Assembly: GCA_964433315.1 (NCBI GenBank)
Contig: CAYSQO010000010.1
Location: 1 to 46,335, forward strand
Direction: 5' to 3'
Length of the DNA stretch: 46,335 bases
From: Aquariibacter sp964433315
GTDB taxonomy: Bacteria > Pseudomonadota > Gammaproteobacteria > Burkholderiales > Burkholderiaceae_C
A program made the position numbers and the translations under genes. Below are positions 1 to 9,372 of the stretch, in pieces. A model generated the notes under the pieces. The model worked only from the letters and a program-made list of their open reading frames with translations, did no database searches and was not told the origin of the DNA. Each line of letters opens with the position of its first letter. Position 1 is the first letter of the stretch.

Positions 1-240
1 GGCGGGTGGGTAGCACCGAGCCAGGCGAGCGATCCCTGGCCCAGAGGAATGGCGGTCACGGGGGAGCGGGCGCAAGCCTTCGACCCCGCACAGAATCCGG
101 CCTATCGGCCCGCTTCACACTAATGCATGGATCCGGCACGGGGCCTGCGCAGCGCGCACGGGCCTGGCGCCGGGATCGGTCCGCCCCCGCGCGGACGCCG
201 TCGGGCTCCGGGTCCGCCGGCGATCTCACCAAGCCACCGG
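1..240. other. Upstream region, no gene recognised
   Basis: This GC-rich stretch precedes the MFS gene. I see no convincing coding sequence, hairpin or sigma-70 promoter. An A/T-richer patch around 112-128 is the most likely place for a promoter, but no -35/-10 pair can be defended. Confidence 0.4.
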
Positions 241-1461
241 ATGAACCCCGACGCCGCCGCCCTCTGGCGGGCCCCCCGCTGGATGCTGGCCGCGCTGCTG
301 GCCGGCCTGGGCGCCCTGGGCCCCTTCGCGATCGACACCTACCTGCCGGCCTTCGCCGGCATCGCCGCCTCGGTCGGGGCCAGCCCGGCGCAGATGCAGC
401 AGACGCTGTCGGCCTACCTGTTCGGCTTCGCCTTCATGAGCCTCTTCCACGGCGCCCTGTCGGACGCCCTGGGGCGGCGGCCGGTGGTGCTGACGGGGCT
501 GGTGGTGTTCACGATCGCCTCGGCCGGCTGCGCGCTGTCGCAGACCATCGGCCAGCTGATCGCCTTCCGCACCCTGCAGGGCCTGTCGGCCGGGGCGGGG
601 GTGGTGGTGTCGCGGGCCATCATCCGCGACATGTTCCCGCCCGCCGAGGCGCAGAAGGTGATGTCGCAGGTCACGCTGTTCTTCGGCATCGCGCCGGCGA
701 TCGCGCCGATGGTCGGCGGCCTGCTCTTCGACCGGCTGGACTGGCACGCGGTGTTCTGGTTCCTGGCCGCGGTCGGCGGCCTGCTGCTGGCCTTCCACGG
801 GCGCCTGCTGCCCGAGTCGCTGCATGCCAGCCAGCGCCAGCCGCTGCACCTGAAGCCGCTGCTGGCGGGCTATGCCGAGCTGCTGGCCGACCCGCGCTTC
901 CTCGCCCTGGCCCTGGCCAGCGGCGTGCCCTTCAACGGCATGTTCCTGTACGTGATGGCGGCGCCGGCCTGGCTGGGCGATCACCTGGGCCTGGCGCCGA
1001 CGCAGTTCTTCTGGTTCTTCGTGCTGAACATCGCGGGCATCATGGCCGGCGCCTGGTGGAGCGGCCGGCTGGCCGGCAAGCTGCCGCCGGCGCGGCAGAT
1101 CCGGCGCGGCTTCCGCATTATGGTCGGCATCTCGCTGCTGAACGTGGCGGCCAACCTGGCCTTCCCGGCGCACGCGGCGTGGGCGATGCTGCCGGTGGCC
1201 ATCTTCTCCTTCGGCTGGGCGCTGATGGTGCCGGTGGTCACGCTGATGGTGCTGGACCTGGCGCCGACGCGGCGCGGCATGGCGTCCTCGCTGCAGATGG
1301 GCGTGGGCAGCCTGTCCAACGGCCTCGTGGCCGGCCTGATCACCCCGCTGGTCATGCACTCCACCGTGGCGCTGGCGCTGGGCTCGCTGGGCCTGATGGC
1401 CATCGGCCTGCTGGCCTGGCTGTGGGTGCGGCGGCAGCTGCCGGCTGCGGCCGCAGGCTGA
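241..1461 (+). CDS. Bcr/CflA-type MFS drug exporter
   Basis: This 406-residue protein reads as a 12-helix major facilitator of the Bcr/CflA drug:proton antiporter family, whose usual length is about 400. The N-terminal membrane helix carries the family signature AIDTYLPAF (residues 30-38). A motif-A loop, GALSDALGRRPVV (about 71-83), follows in the cytoplasmic loop between helices 2 and 3. The protein is hydrophobic throughout and ends in a short charged tail. The ATG at 241 was chosen because translation from the in-frame ATG at 127 adds 38 Arg/Pro/Gly-rich residues unlike any transporter N-terminus. No strong Shine-Dalgarno precedes either codon. The substrate cannot be read from sequence; members export bicyclomycin, chloramphenicol, sulfonamides or small metabolites. 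It converges on the protease gene, with the two stops 22 bp apart. Confidence 0.88.
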   Translation: MNPDAAALWRAPRWMLAALLAGLGALGPFAIDTYLPAFAGIAASVGASPAQMQQTLSAYLFGFAFMSLFHGALSDALGRRPVVLTGLVVFTIASAGCALSQTIGQLIAFRTLQGLSAGAGVVVSRAIIRDMFPPAEAQKVMSQVTLFFGIAPAIAPMVGGLLFDRLDWHAVFWFLAAVGGLLLAFHGRLLPESLHASQRQPLHLKPLLAGYAELLADPRFLALALASGVPFNGMFLYVMAAPAWLGDHLGLAPTQFFWFFVLNIAGIMAGAWWSGRLAGKLPPARQIRRGFRIMVGISLLNVAANLAFPAHAAWAMLPVAIFSFGWALMVPVVTLMVLDLAPTRRGMASSLQMGVGSLSNGLVAGLITPLVMHSTVALALGSLGLMAIGLLAWLWVRRQLPAAAAG

Positions 1462-1483
1462 GCCGCGGCCCGGGCCGGGCGCC

Positions 1484-2650
<1,167 letters not shown>

Positions 2651-2668
2651 GAAGGAAGCAGGCAACCG

Positions 2669-3421
2669 ATGACGACGACGCGGGAAGCGCTGGAGGCTTA
2701 TGCAGGCCGCCTGCTGGAGGTGGATCGGTTCAAGGATTATGGGCCGAACGGTCTGCAGGTCGAGGGCAAACCCGGGATCCGCCGGCTGGTCAGCGGCGTG
2801 ACTGCGAGCCGGGCCTTCATCGAGGCGGCGATCGCCGACGGCGCCGATGCGCTGCTGGTCCACCACGGCCTGTTCTGGCGCGGCCAGGACGGGCGGCTGA
2901 CCGGCTGGCTCAAGGCGCGGGTGGCGGCGCTGATGGCCGCCGAGGTGAACCTCTTCGCCTACCACCTGCCGCTGGACGCCCACCCCGAACTGGGCAACAA
3001 CGCGCAGCTCGGCCAGCGCCTCGGCCTGGCGGTGGCGCGGCGCTTCGGCGAGCAGCAGCTCGGCGCCCTGGCCGAGCCGGCGCAGCCGCTGGCCCTGGCC
3101 GAGCTGGTGCAGCGGGTCGAGGCCACCATGGGCCGCCGCGCCACCGTCGTGCCCGGCGACGGCCGGCCGCTGGCCCGCATCGCCTGGTGCACGGGCGGGG
3201 CGCAGGGCTGGTTCGAGGCTGCCGTCGCCGCCGGCGCCGACGCCTTCCTGACCGGCGAGATCTCCGAACCCCAGGCCCACCTGGCGCGCGAGACCGGTGT
3301 GGCCTTCCTGGCCGCCGGCCACCACGCGACCGAGCGCTACGGCGCGCCGGCCCTGGGCGAGCATCTGGCCGCGCACTTCGGCCTGAGCCACCGCTTCATC
3401 GACATCGACAACCCCGCCTGA
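2669..3421 (+). CDS. Nif3-like dinuclear metal-centre protein (YbgI family)
   Basis: This 250-residue protein matches the NIF3/YbgI/DUF34 family, typically about 250 residues, which forms toroidal hexamers with a dinuclear metal site. Family metal motifs are visible: VHHGLFW (about residues 69-75), the YHLPLDAHP segment near 94-102, and the C-terminal AGHHATERYG with its His and Glu ligands. The biochemical role is unsettled; proposals include GTP cyclohydrolase-like or metal-insertase activity. An AAGGA-type ribosome site lies about 10 bp before the ATG at 2669. The stop is 8 bp before the pdxA start, so the two are probably cotranscribed. Confidence 0.87.
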   Translation: MTTTREALEAYAGRLLEVDRFKDYGPNGLQVEGKPGIRRLVSGVTASRAFIEAAIADGADALLVHHGLFWRGQDGRLTGWLKARVAALMAAEVNLFAYHLPLDAHPELGNNAQLGQRLGLAVARRFGEQQLGALAEPAQPLALAELVQRVEATMGRRATVVPGDGRPLARIAWCTGGAQGWFEAAVAAGADAFLTGEISEPQAHLARETGVAFLAAGHHATERYGAPALGEHLAAHFGLSHRFIDIDNPA

Positions 3422-3429
3422 GCCCGCCT

Positions 3430-4479
3430 ATGTCCGCCGCCCTTCCCCTGGCCCTGACGATGGGCGACCCCAACGGCATCGGGCCCGAGATCCTGGTGCG
3501 CGCCTTCGCGCAGGGCGCCCTGCCGGGCGGCTATGTGCTGGGCGACGTGGCGGTGATGCGCCGCGCCGCCGCCTGGGTGGCGGCGGCCGACAACGCCCGC
3601 GACCCGGCCGCCCACGCGGCCGTGCTGCCCCTGCCGGTGGCGGTGATCGACCAGCCGGCCGAGGCCCGGGACCTGCCGCCCGGGCTGGTCCCGGTCTGGC
3701 CAGTGCCGGGCCTGCCCGCCGGGCTGGCGGCGCAGCCGCCGGGGCGCGTGGACGCCGACGCCGGCCGCGCCGCGGCGGCCTGCATCCGCGCCGGCATCGC
3801 TCAGGTGCGCGCCGGCCAGGCCGCGGCCCTGGTGACCGCACCCATCCACAAGGAGGCCCTGGCCGCCGCGGGCGAGCCCTACCCCGGCCACACCGAGCTG
3901 CTGCAGGCCGAGGGCGGCCGGCCCGGCGAGCCCCTGCCGCCGGTGCGCATGATGCTGGCCAACGAGGAGCTGAAGACCGTGCTGGTGAGCATCCACGTCT
4001 CGCTGCGCCAGGCCCTGGAGCAGGTGACGGCGGCCCATGTGCTGGCCACGATCCGCATCGCCCATGCCGCCGCCGCGCGCTGGGGCCAGCCGCGGCCGCG
4101 CATCGCCGTGGCCGGCCTGAACCCGCATGCCGGCGAGGGCGGGCTGTTCGGCGACGAGGAGATCCACCACATCGCGCCGGCCGTGGCCGCCGCGCGGGCC
4201 GAGGGCATCGACGCGCGCGGGCCCTACGCGCCGGACACCGTCTTCATGCGCGCGCGGACGGGGGAATTCGACCTGGTCATCGCCCAGTACCACGACCAGG
4301 GCCTGATCCCGGTGAAGTACCTGGGCGTCGAACAGGGCGTGAACGTGACCCTCGGTCTGCCCTTCGTGCGGACCAGCCCGGACCACGGCACCGCCTTCGA
4401 CAAGGCCGGGCTCGGCACCGCCGACCCGGCCAGCCTGATCGCCGCGGCCCGCATGGCGCGCCGCCTGGCCGGCGGCTGA
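3430..4479 (+). CDS. pdxA: 4-hydroxythreonine-4-phosphate dehydrogenase PdxA
   Basis: PdxA oxidises 4-phosphohydroxy-L-threonine with NAD(P)+ in the DXP-dependent pyridoxal 5'-phosphate pathway. The 349 residues match the family (about 330-340). The N-terminal MGDPNGIGPE (11-20), TAPIHKEAL (136-144), GHTE (153-156), GLNPHAGEGG (229-238), QYHDQG (286-291) and RTSPDHGTAFD (314-324) are all present. By analogy with the E. coli enzyme, the divalent-metal ligands are His189, His233 and His288. The gene sits 8 bp after the Nif3 gene. It converges on mscL, with a perfect inverted repeat spanning both stop codons. Confidence 0.96.
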   Translation: MSAALPLALTMGDPNGIGPEILVRAFAQGALPGGYVLGDVAVMRRAAAWVAAADNARDPAAHAAVLPLPVAVIDQPAEARDLPPGLVPVWPVPGLPAGLAAQPPGRVDADAGRAAAACIRAGIAQVRAGQAAALVTAPIHKEALAAAGEPYPGHTELLQAEGGRPGEPLPPVRMMLANEELKTVLVSIHVSLRQALEQVTAAHVLATIRIAHAAAARWGQPRPRIAVAGLNPHAGEGGLFGDEEIHHIAPAVAAARAEGIDARGPYAPDTVFMRARTGEFDLVIAQYHDQGLIPVKYLGVEQGVNVTLGLPFVRTSPDHGTAFDKAGLGTADPASLIAAARMARRLAGG

Positions 4480-4509
4480 GCGGCGATCCGCGGGCCGGAG
4501 CCGCTCAGC
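4475..4509. terminator. Bidirectional hairpin between pdxA and mscL
   Basis: A perfect 10-bp inverted repeat (4475-4484 with 4500-4509, 15-nt loop) spans the two convergent stop codons. There is no T-run on either side, so it is a candidate bidirectional terminator rather than a canonical intrinsic one. Confidence 0.45.
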
Positions 4510-4930
4510 GACGGGTCAGCGCGTCGCGGATCTCGCGCAGCAGCGCGATGTCCTCGGGCAGCGGGGCCGGCTCGGCCGGCGCGGGCGGGGGCTCGCTGGC
4601 CTTGAGGCGGTTGATCTGCTTGACCATCATGAAGATCACGAAGGCCAGGATCAGGAAGTTCAGCGAGACGGTGATGAAGTTGCCGTAGGCGAAGACCGCC
4701 CCGGCCTTGCGCGCCTCCGCCAGCGGCAGCCCGGGCGCCTGGCCGGCCAGGGCGAGGTAGTAGCTGCTGAAGTCGAGGCCGCCGAAGAGCTGGCTGACGA
4801 GCGGCATGATGATGTCGCCCACCATCGAGTCGACGATCTTGCCGAAGGCGCCGCCGATGATCACGCCGACCGCAAGGTCGATGACATTCCCCTTGATCGC
4901 GAACTGCTTGAATTCGTCGATGACGCTCAT
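4505..4930 (-). CDS. mscL: Large-conductance mechanosensitive channel MscL
   Basis: This 141-residue protein is MscL, the homopentameric inner-membrane channel that releases solutes on hypo-osmotic shock. The amphipathic N-terminal helix (MSVIDEFKQFAIKGN) leads into TM1, DLAVGVIIGGAFGKIV (18-33). The hydrophobic gate residues Leu19 and Val23 are at the same positions as in E. coli MscL. A periplasmic loop carrying a PGLPLAEARK-type insertion follows, then TM2 (about 83-105), then a cytoplasmic helix with a Pro/Ala linker ending ALLREIRDALTRR. The start was chosen because upstream in-frame sequence bears no resemblance to the family. It is divergent from petA across a 203-bp spacer. Confidence 0.96.
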   Translation of the reverse strand: MSVIDEFKQFAIKGNVIDLAVGVIIGGAFGKIVDSMVGDIIMPLVSQLFGGLDFSSYYLALAGQAPGLPLAEARKAGAVFAYGNFITVSLNFLILAFVIFMMVKQINRLKASEPPPAPAEPAPLPEDIALLREIRDALTRR

Positions 4931-5133
4931 CGCCTGACTCCGGGCTGACGCCGGAACGGCCCGGCGGCGCGAGTATTCACGCCGCGCCTGCGGCGTCAAG
5001 CAGCTTGCGGGGCTTGGCGACGGAACGAGACAGTGGCGGGCTCGGAGATCTTGGGAAGCGGGGGTGGCCTGGTCTAGAATTTCGGGTTGACCCCAATGTC
5101 CCCGCCTTGCCAACGTTTTTGCCGAGGATCCCC
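4931..5133. promoter_or_regulatory. Divergent mscL/petA control region
   Basis: This 203-bp intergenic region must hold the promoters of both mscL and petABC. It contains a perfect 7-bp inverted repeat with a 4-nt loop (4979-4985 with 4990-4996) of unknown role. The petA-proximal candidate promoter is listed separately. I could not identify a defensible mscL promoter. Confidence 0.5.
5051..5080 (+). promoter_or_regulatory. Candidate sigma-70 promoter for petABC
   Basis: TTGGGA (5051-5056) and TAGAAT (5075-5080) are separated by 18 bp, 54 bp upstream of the petA ATG. The -10 is a 5/6 match to consensus and the -35 a 4/6 match. This is a sequence match only. Confidence 0.45.
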
Positions 5134-5736
5134 ATGAGTGATCAGACTGTCGATCAGGGCAAGCGCACCTGGTTGATCGCATCCACCTGTGCCGGCGTGG
5201 CCGGCGGGGCTGCGGTCGCGGTGCCCTTCGTCAGCACCCTGCAACCGTCGGAGCGCGCACGCGCCGCCGGCGCCCCCATCGAGGTCGACATCTCGGCCCT
5301 CAAACCCGGCGAGAAGCTGACGGTCGAATGGCGCGGCAAGCCGGTGTGGATCATCCGCCGCACGCCCGAGCAGATCGAATCGCTCAAGGCCACCGAGGCC
5401 CAGGTCGCGGATCCGAAGTCCGAGCGCAAGGCCGCCGAGGTCACGCCGATGGAAGAGACCCGCAACGCCTGGCGTTCGATCAAGCCCGAGATCTTCGTGG
5501 CCGTGGGCATCTGCTCGCACCTCGGCTGCTCGCCGGTGGACCGCTTCACCCCCGGCGCCCAGCCCTCGCTGCCGGCGGACTGGGCGGGCGGCTTCCTGTG
5601 CCCCTGCCACGGCTCGACCTTCGACCTGGCCGGCCGGGTCTACAAGAACAAGCCTGCGCCCGACAACCTCGAGGTGCCTCCCTACACTTTCCTCAGCGAC
5701 ACCCGTCTTCTGATCGGTGAAGCGAAGAAGGCCTGA
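5134..5736 (+). CDS. petA: Ubiquinol-cytochrome c reductase Rieske iron-sulfur subunit
   Basis: This is the Rieske subunit of the cytochrome bc1 complex, 200 residues. The N-terminal twin-arginine-like segment is degenerate (GKRTWL), followed by the single membrane anchor (about 13-35). The two Rieske boxes are complete: CSHLGC (127-132) and CPCHGS (156-161). The [2Fe-2S] ligands are therefore Cys127, His129, Cys156 and His159, with the structural disulfide Cys132-Cys158. It accepts electrons from quinol at the Qo site and passes them to cytochrome c1. A GAGGA ribosome site precedes the ATG. It is first in petABC, with 22 bp between its stop and petB. Confidence 0.97.
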   Translation: MSDQTVDQGKRTWLIASTCAGVAGGAAVAVPFVSTLQPSERARAAGAPIEVDISALKPGEKLTVEWRGKPVWIIRRTPEQIESLKATEAQVADPKSERKAAEVTPMEETRNAWRSIKPEIFVAVGICSHLGCSPVDRFTPGAQPSLPADWAGGFLCPCHGSTFDLAGRVYKNKPAPDNLEVPPYTFLSDTRLLIGEAKKA

Positions 5737-5758
5737 ACCTGAGCATCACGAGGCAACC

Positions 5759-7159
5759 ATGGCTGAATTCAAGACCGTGCCGGCCGATGCGCCGGCTGCC
5801 CAGAAGCTGCTGAACTGGGTGGACAACCGCTTCCCGGCGTCCAAGCTGTACAAGGAGCACCTCTCCGAGTACTACGCGCCGAAGAACTTCAACTTCTGGT
5901 ATTTCTTCGGCTCGCTGGCCCTGCTGGTGCTGGTGATCCAGATCGTCACCGGCATCTTCCTGGTGATGCACTACAAGCCCGACGCGAGCCTGGCCTTCGC
6001 CTCGGTCGAGTACATCATGCGCGACGTGCCCTGGGGCTGGCTGGTGCGCTACATGCACTCGACCGGCGCCTCGGCCTTCTTCGTCGTGGTCTACCTGCAC
6101 ATGTTCCGCGGCCTGATCTACGGCAGCTACCGCCAGCCGCGCGAACTCGTCTGGATCTTCGGCTGCGCGATCTTCCTGTGCCTGATGGCCGAGGCCTTCA
6201 TGGGCTACCTGCTGCCCTGGGGCCAGATGTCCTACTGGGGTGCCCAGGTCATCATCAACCTGTTCTCGGCCATCCCCTTCATCGGTCCGGACCTGTCGAT
6301 CCTGATCCGCGGCGACTACGTGGTCGGTGACGCCACGCTGAACCGCTTCTTCAGCTTCCACGTGATCGCCGTGCCGCTGGTCCTGCTGGGCCTGGTGGTC
6401 GCGCACATCATCGCGCTGCACGAAGTGGGTTCGAACAACCCGGACGGTGTCGAGATCAAGGCGAACAAGGACGCGAACGGCAAGCCGCTCGACGGCATTC
6501 CCTTCCACCCCTACTACTCGGTGCACGACATCATGGGGGTCTCGGGCTTCCTGATGATCTTTACCGCGATCGTCTTCTTCGCACCCGAGTTCGGCGGCTA
6601 CTTCCTGGAGTTCAACAACTTCATCCCGGCCGACCCGCTGAAGACGCCCGCCCACATCGCCCCGGTCTGGTACTTCACGCCCTTCTACTCGATGCTGCGT
6701 GCGACCACCGACCCGATGATCAACGTGCTGTGCGCGATCCTCGGCGTGAGCGTGGTGCTGAGCCTGCTCAAGGGCGGCTTCTCGGCCAAGGGCAAGCTGA
6801 TGCTGGTCATCGGCGCGCTGGTCGGCGTGGCGCTGCTCAAGGTCTTCGAGGCCAAGTTCTGGGGCGTGGTCGTGATGGGTGGCGCGGTCGTCATCCTGTT
6901 CTTCCTGCCCTGGCTGGACCGCAGCCCGGTCAAGTCGATCCGCTACCGTCCGGACTGGCACAAGTACCTCTACGGCATCTTCGTGATCTTCTTCTTCATC
7001 CTCGGCTACCTCGGCATCCAGCCGCCGTCGCCCACGGGTGAACTGGTCTCGCAGATCGGCACGCTGGTGTACTTCGGCTTCTTCCTGCTGATGCCCTGGT
7101 GGACCCGCCTCGGCAGCTTCAAGCCGGTGCCCGACCGCGTGGTCTTCCACGCGCACTGA
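5759..7159 (+). CDS. petB: Cytochrome b subunit of the bc1 complex
   Basis: This 466-residue multi-helix cytochrome b carries the bL and bH haems and the Qo/Qi sites. Haem ligand pairs are His100/His114 and His201/His216. The second pair is 15 residues apart, as in cytochrome b6 and other beta/gamma-proteobacterial cytochromes b, rather than 14. The Qo-site signature appears as PVWY (302-305), the version I know from beta- and gammaproteobacteria, in place of mitochondrial PEWY. The QVIINL and GSNNPDG segments are also typical. Extra hydrophobic helices follow the core at the C-terminus. The ATG at 5759 is preceded by an ACGAGG ribosome site; the in-frame codons upstream lie inside petA. Confidence 0.97.
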   Translation: MAEFKTVPADAPAAQKLLNWVDNRFPASKLYKEHLSEYYAPKNFNFWYFFGSLALLVLVIQIVTGIFLVMHYKPDASLAFASVEYIMRDVPWGWLVRYMHSTGASAFFVVVYLHMFRGLIYGSYRQPRELVWIFGCAIFLCLMAEAFMGYLLPWGQMSYWGAQVIINLFSAIPFIGPDLSILIRGDYVVGDATLNRFFSFHVIAVPLVLLGLVVAHIIALHEVGSNNPDGVEIKANKDANGKPLDGIPFHPYYSVHDIMGVSGFLMIFTAIVFFAPEFGGYFLEFNNFIPADPLKTPAHIAPVWYFTPFYSMLRATTDPMINVLCAILGVSVVLSLLKGGFSAKGKLMLVIGALVGVALLKVFEAKFWGVVVMGGAVVILFFLPWLDRSPVKSIRYRPDWHKYLYGIFVIFFFILGYLGIQPPSPTGELVSQIGTLVYFGFFLLMPWWTRLGSFKPVPDRVVFHAH

Positions 7160-7190
7160 TGCCGCCCTCCACGCCAGAACCCACCACATC

Positions 7191-7958
7191 ATGAAGAAGC
7201 TCATCGCCCTCTTCCTGGCGCTGATGGCCACCGCCGGCGGCGTTCGCGCCTCCTCGGAAGGCATCGCCTGGGACAAGTTTCCCGAGAAGAAGCTGACCGA
7301 CCTGGCTGCCCTGCAGCACGGCGCCAAGCTGTTCACCAACTACTGCCTGAACTGCCACGCTGCAGCCTTCATGCGCTACACCCGGCTGCGCGACCTCGGC
7401 CTGAGCGATGCGCAGATCAAGTCGAACCTGATGTTCTCGACCGAGAAGATGGGCGACACGATGAAGGTGGCGCTGGACGCGAAGGACGCCAAGGACTGGT
7501 TCGGCGGCCTGCCCCCGGACCTCACCGTGATCGCGCGCTCGCGCGCCGGCCACGGCGGTACCGGTGCGGACTACCTCTACACCTACCTGCGCACCTACTA
7601 CCGCGACGACACCAAGGCCACCGGCTGGAACAACCTGGCCTTCCCGGGCGTCGGCATGCCGCACGTGCTGTGGGAACTGCAGGGCCAGCGGGCCGCGGTC
7701 TACAAGGAAGTGGCGGATGCCCACGACCCCGAGAAGAAGCAGATGGTCTTCGCGGGCTACGAACAACTGAGCCCCGGCAAGCTGAGTCCCCAGGCCTACG
7801 ACGACGCGGTCGCCGACCTGGTCGCCTACCTGACCTGGATGGGCGAACCGGTGGCCCAGCAGCGCGTGCGCCTGGGGGTGTGGGTGCTGCTGTTCCTCGC
7901 GGTCTTCATGGTCATCGCCTGGCGCCTGAATGCCGCCTACTGGAAAGACGTGAAGTGA
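7191..7958 (+). CDS. petC: Cytochrome c1 subunit of the bc1 complex
   Basis: This 255-residue protein is periplasmic cytochrome c1 with a C-terminal anchor. A signal peptide covers about residues 1-20. One haem-binding CLNCH motif lies at 52-56 (His56 proximal), and Met156 in the FPGVGMPHVL segment is the likely sixth ligand. The C-terminal helix VRLGVWVLLFLAVFMVIAW anchors it in the inner membrane. It receives electrons from the Rieske centre and reduces soluble or membrane c-type cytochromes. Haem attachment would use the ResB/CcsB system encoded later in this window. It is the last gene of petABC and is followed at once by a strong double hairpin. Confidence 0.96.
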   Translation: MKKLIALFLALMATAGGVRASSEGIAWDKFPEKKLTDLAALQHGAKLFTNYCLNCHAAAFMRYTRLRDLGLSDAQIKSNLMFSTEKMGDTMKVALDAKDAKDWFGGLPPDLTVIARSRAGHGGTGADYLYTYLRTYYRDDTKATGWNNLAFPGVGMPHVLWELQGQRAAVYKEVADAHDPEKKQMVFAGYEQLSPGKLSPQAYDDAVADLVAYLTWMGEPVAQQRVRLGVWVLLFLAVFMVIAWRLNAAYWKDVK

Positions 7959-7970
7959 TCGCGTGATCTG

Positions 7971-8041
7971 ACCGGGGGCCGCCAAGGCGGCCCCGGTGAG
8001 GGCGGAGCAGGCGTTCGGACGCCTGCTCCGCTTCGTGTTTT
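7971..8041 (+). terminator. Double-hairpin terminator after petC
   Basis: There are two consecutive hairpins. The first pairs 7971-7983 with 7986-7997, GC-rich with one bulged G. The second is a perfect 13-bp stem (8002-8014 with 8019-8031) closed by a 4-nt loop and followed by the T-rich tract ttcgtgtttt (8032-8041). The second is a convincing intrinsic terminator for petABC, placed only 38 bp before the sspA start. Confidence 0.8.
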
Positions 8042-8079
8042 CCGAGAGACAGAACGAACAACGACAGGAGCCCGACGTC

Positions 8080-8691
8080 ATGATGGTCCTTTATTCCGGC
8101 ACCACCTGCCCCTACTCGCACCGCTGCCGCTTCGTGCTGTTCGAGAAGGGCATGGACTTCGAGGTGCGCGACGTCGACCTGTTCGCCAAGCCGGAAGACA
8201 TCGCGCTGATGAACCCGTACAACGAGGTGCCGATCCTGGTGGAGCGCGACCTCATCCTGTACGAGAGCCACATCATCAACGAGTACATCGACGAGCGCTT
8301 CCCGCACCCGCAGCTCATGCCCGGGGACCCGGTGGCGCGCGCCCGCGTGCGGCTCTTCCTGTTCAACTTCGAGAAGGAGCTGTTCACCCACGTGAACGCG
8401 CTCGAGGGCCGTGGCGTCAAGGCCACCGACAAGATGCTGGAGAAGGCTCGCAGCCAGATCCGCGACCGGCTGACCCAGCTCGCGCCCATCTTCCTCAAGA
8501 ACAAGTTCATGCTGGGCGACGACTTCAGCATGCTCGACGTCGCCATCGCGCCCCTGCTGTGGCGACTGGACTACTACGGCATCGACCTGTCGAAGAACGC
8601 CCTGCCGCTGCTGAAGTACGCCGAGCGCATCTTCTCGCGCCCGGCCTACATCGAGGCGCTGACGCCGTCCGAGAAGGTCATGCGCAAGTGA
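8080..8691 (+). CDS. sspA: Stringent starvation protein A homologue SspA
   Basis: This 203-residue glutathione-S-transferase-fold protein associates with RNA polymerase and affects transcription during starvation and acid stress in other proteobacteria. The thioredoxin-like N-terminal half (about 1-80) contains TCPYSHRCRF and the NEVPILVERD stretch. The all-helical C-terminal half follows (about 85-195). The first of two tandem ATGs was taken because an AGGAG site at 8066-8070 sits 9 nt upstream of it. Only 38 bp separate the gene from the petABC terminator, so its promoter must overlap that hairpin or lie inside petC. It is cotranscribed with sspB, as in many proteobacteria. Confidence 0.95.
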   Translation: MMVLYSGTTCPYSHRCRFVLFEKGMDFEVRDVDLFAKPEDIALMNPYNEVPILVERDLILYESHIINEYIDERFPHPQLMPGDPVARARVRLFLFNFEKELFTHVNALEGRGVKATDKMLEKARSQIRDRLTQLAPIFLKNKFMLGDDFSMLDVAIAPLLWRLDYYGIDLSKNALPLLKYAERIFSRPAYIEALTPSEKVMRK

Positions 8692-8761
8692 GGCCCGAGG
8701 CCGCGCCGCACCTTCGGGACCGCGGCGCGGCCCCTGCCGCTTCCGCCCGGAAAGCCCGCCG

Positions 8762-9301
8762 ATGAGCATCCCGCTGCGCCCCGAGGGAACGGGTCAGTCC
8801 ACCCGCCCCTACCTGATCCGTGCCCTGCACGACTGGTGCACGGACAACGGCTACACGCCCTACCTGGCCGTCCACGTGGACGCGTCGGTGCAGGTGCCGG
8901 CCGAGTTCGTGAAGAACCAGGAAATCGTGCTGAACGCGAGCTTCGAAGCGACCAGCGGCCTGGACCTCGGCAACGAGGAGATCCGCTTCAAGGCCCGCTT
9001 CGGCGGCGTGCCGCGCGAGATCGTCGTGCCGGTCGACCACGTGATCGCGATCTACGCCCGCGAGAACGGCCAGGGCATGGCCTTCCCGGCACCGACCGAG
9101 CCCTCGGCCGGCCTGGCCAGCGCCGCCCCGGGTCTGCGCGATGCGGCCAGTCCGGCCCCAGCCGAACACGGCCTGCGCCTGGCCCCGCCCCCGGCCGACC
9201 CGGCCCCGGAGGCGGCCTCGACCGAAGAGGACGATCCGTCCCCGCCGCCCGCCGGCCCCCGGGGCGTCCCGGGCCGGCCTGCGCTCAAGCGCATCAAGTG
9301 A
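8762..9301 (+). CDS. sspB: ClpXP adaptor SspB
   Basis: This 179-residue protein is SspB, which binds ssrA-tagged polypeptides and delivers them to ClpXP. The folded substrate-binding domain spans about residues 10-110. A long Pro/Ala-rich flexible linker (about 110-168) follows. The extreme C-terminus GRPALKRIK closely resembles the ClpX-binding XB motif of E. coli SspB (GRPALRVVK). The presence of both ends makes the assignment firm. It lies 70 bp after sspA. Confidence 0.95.
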   Translation: MSIPLRPEGTGQSTRPYLIRALHDWCTDNGYTPYLAVHVDASVQVPAEFVKNQEIVLNASFEATSGLDLGNEEIRFKARFGGVPREIVVPVDHVIAIYARENGQGMAFPAPTEPSAGLASAAPGLRDAASPAPAEHGLRLAPPPADPAPEAASTEEDDPSPPPAGPRGVPGRPALKRIK

Positions 9302-9329
9302 GGTCCGGTCCCTGCGGGGGCCGCCTCTG

Positions 9330-9350
9330 CCCCCGGCCCTGGGCCGGGGG
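9330..9350 (+). terminator. Hairpin after sspB
   Basis: A perfect 9-bp GC stem (9330-9338 with 9342-9350) with a 3-nt loop lies just after sspB and before the tRNA promoter. No T-run follows, so termination strength is uncertain. Confidence 0.4.
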
Positions 9351-9357
9351 GCTCTCC

Positions 9358-9363
9358 TAGAAT
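9358..9363 (+). promoter_or_regulatory. -10 element of the tRNA-Thr promoter
   Basis: TAGAAT ends 9 bp before the mature tRNA 5' end, the usual distance for a short-leader tRNA transcript. No good -35 hexamer is visible at 16-18 bp. Confidence 0.45.
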
Positions 9364-9372
9364 GCGGGCGCC

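Noticed and set aside
127..240. N-terminal extension of the MFS transporter
   Set aside because: The extra 38 residues are Arg/Pro/Gly-rich and would put an unusual domain before the first membrane helix.
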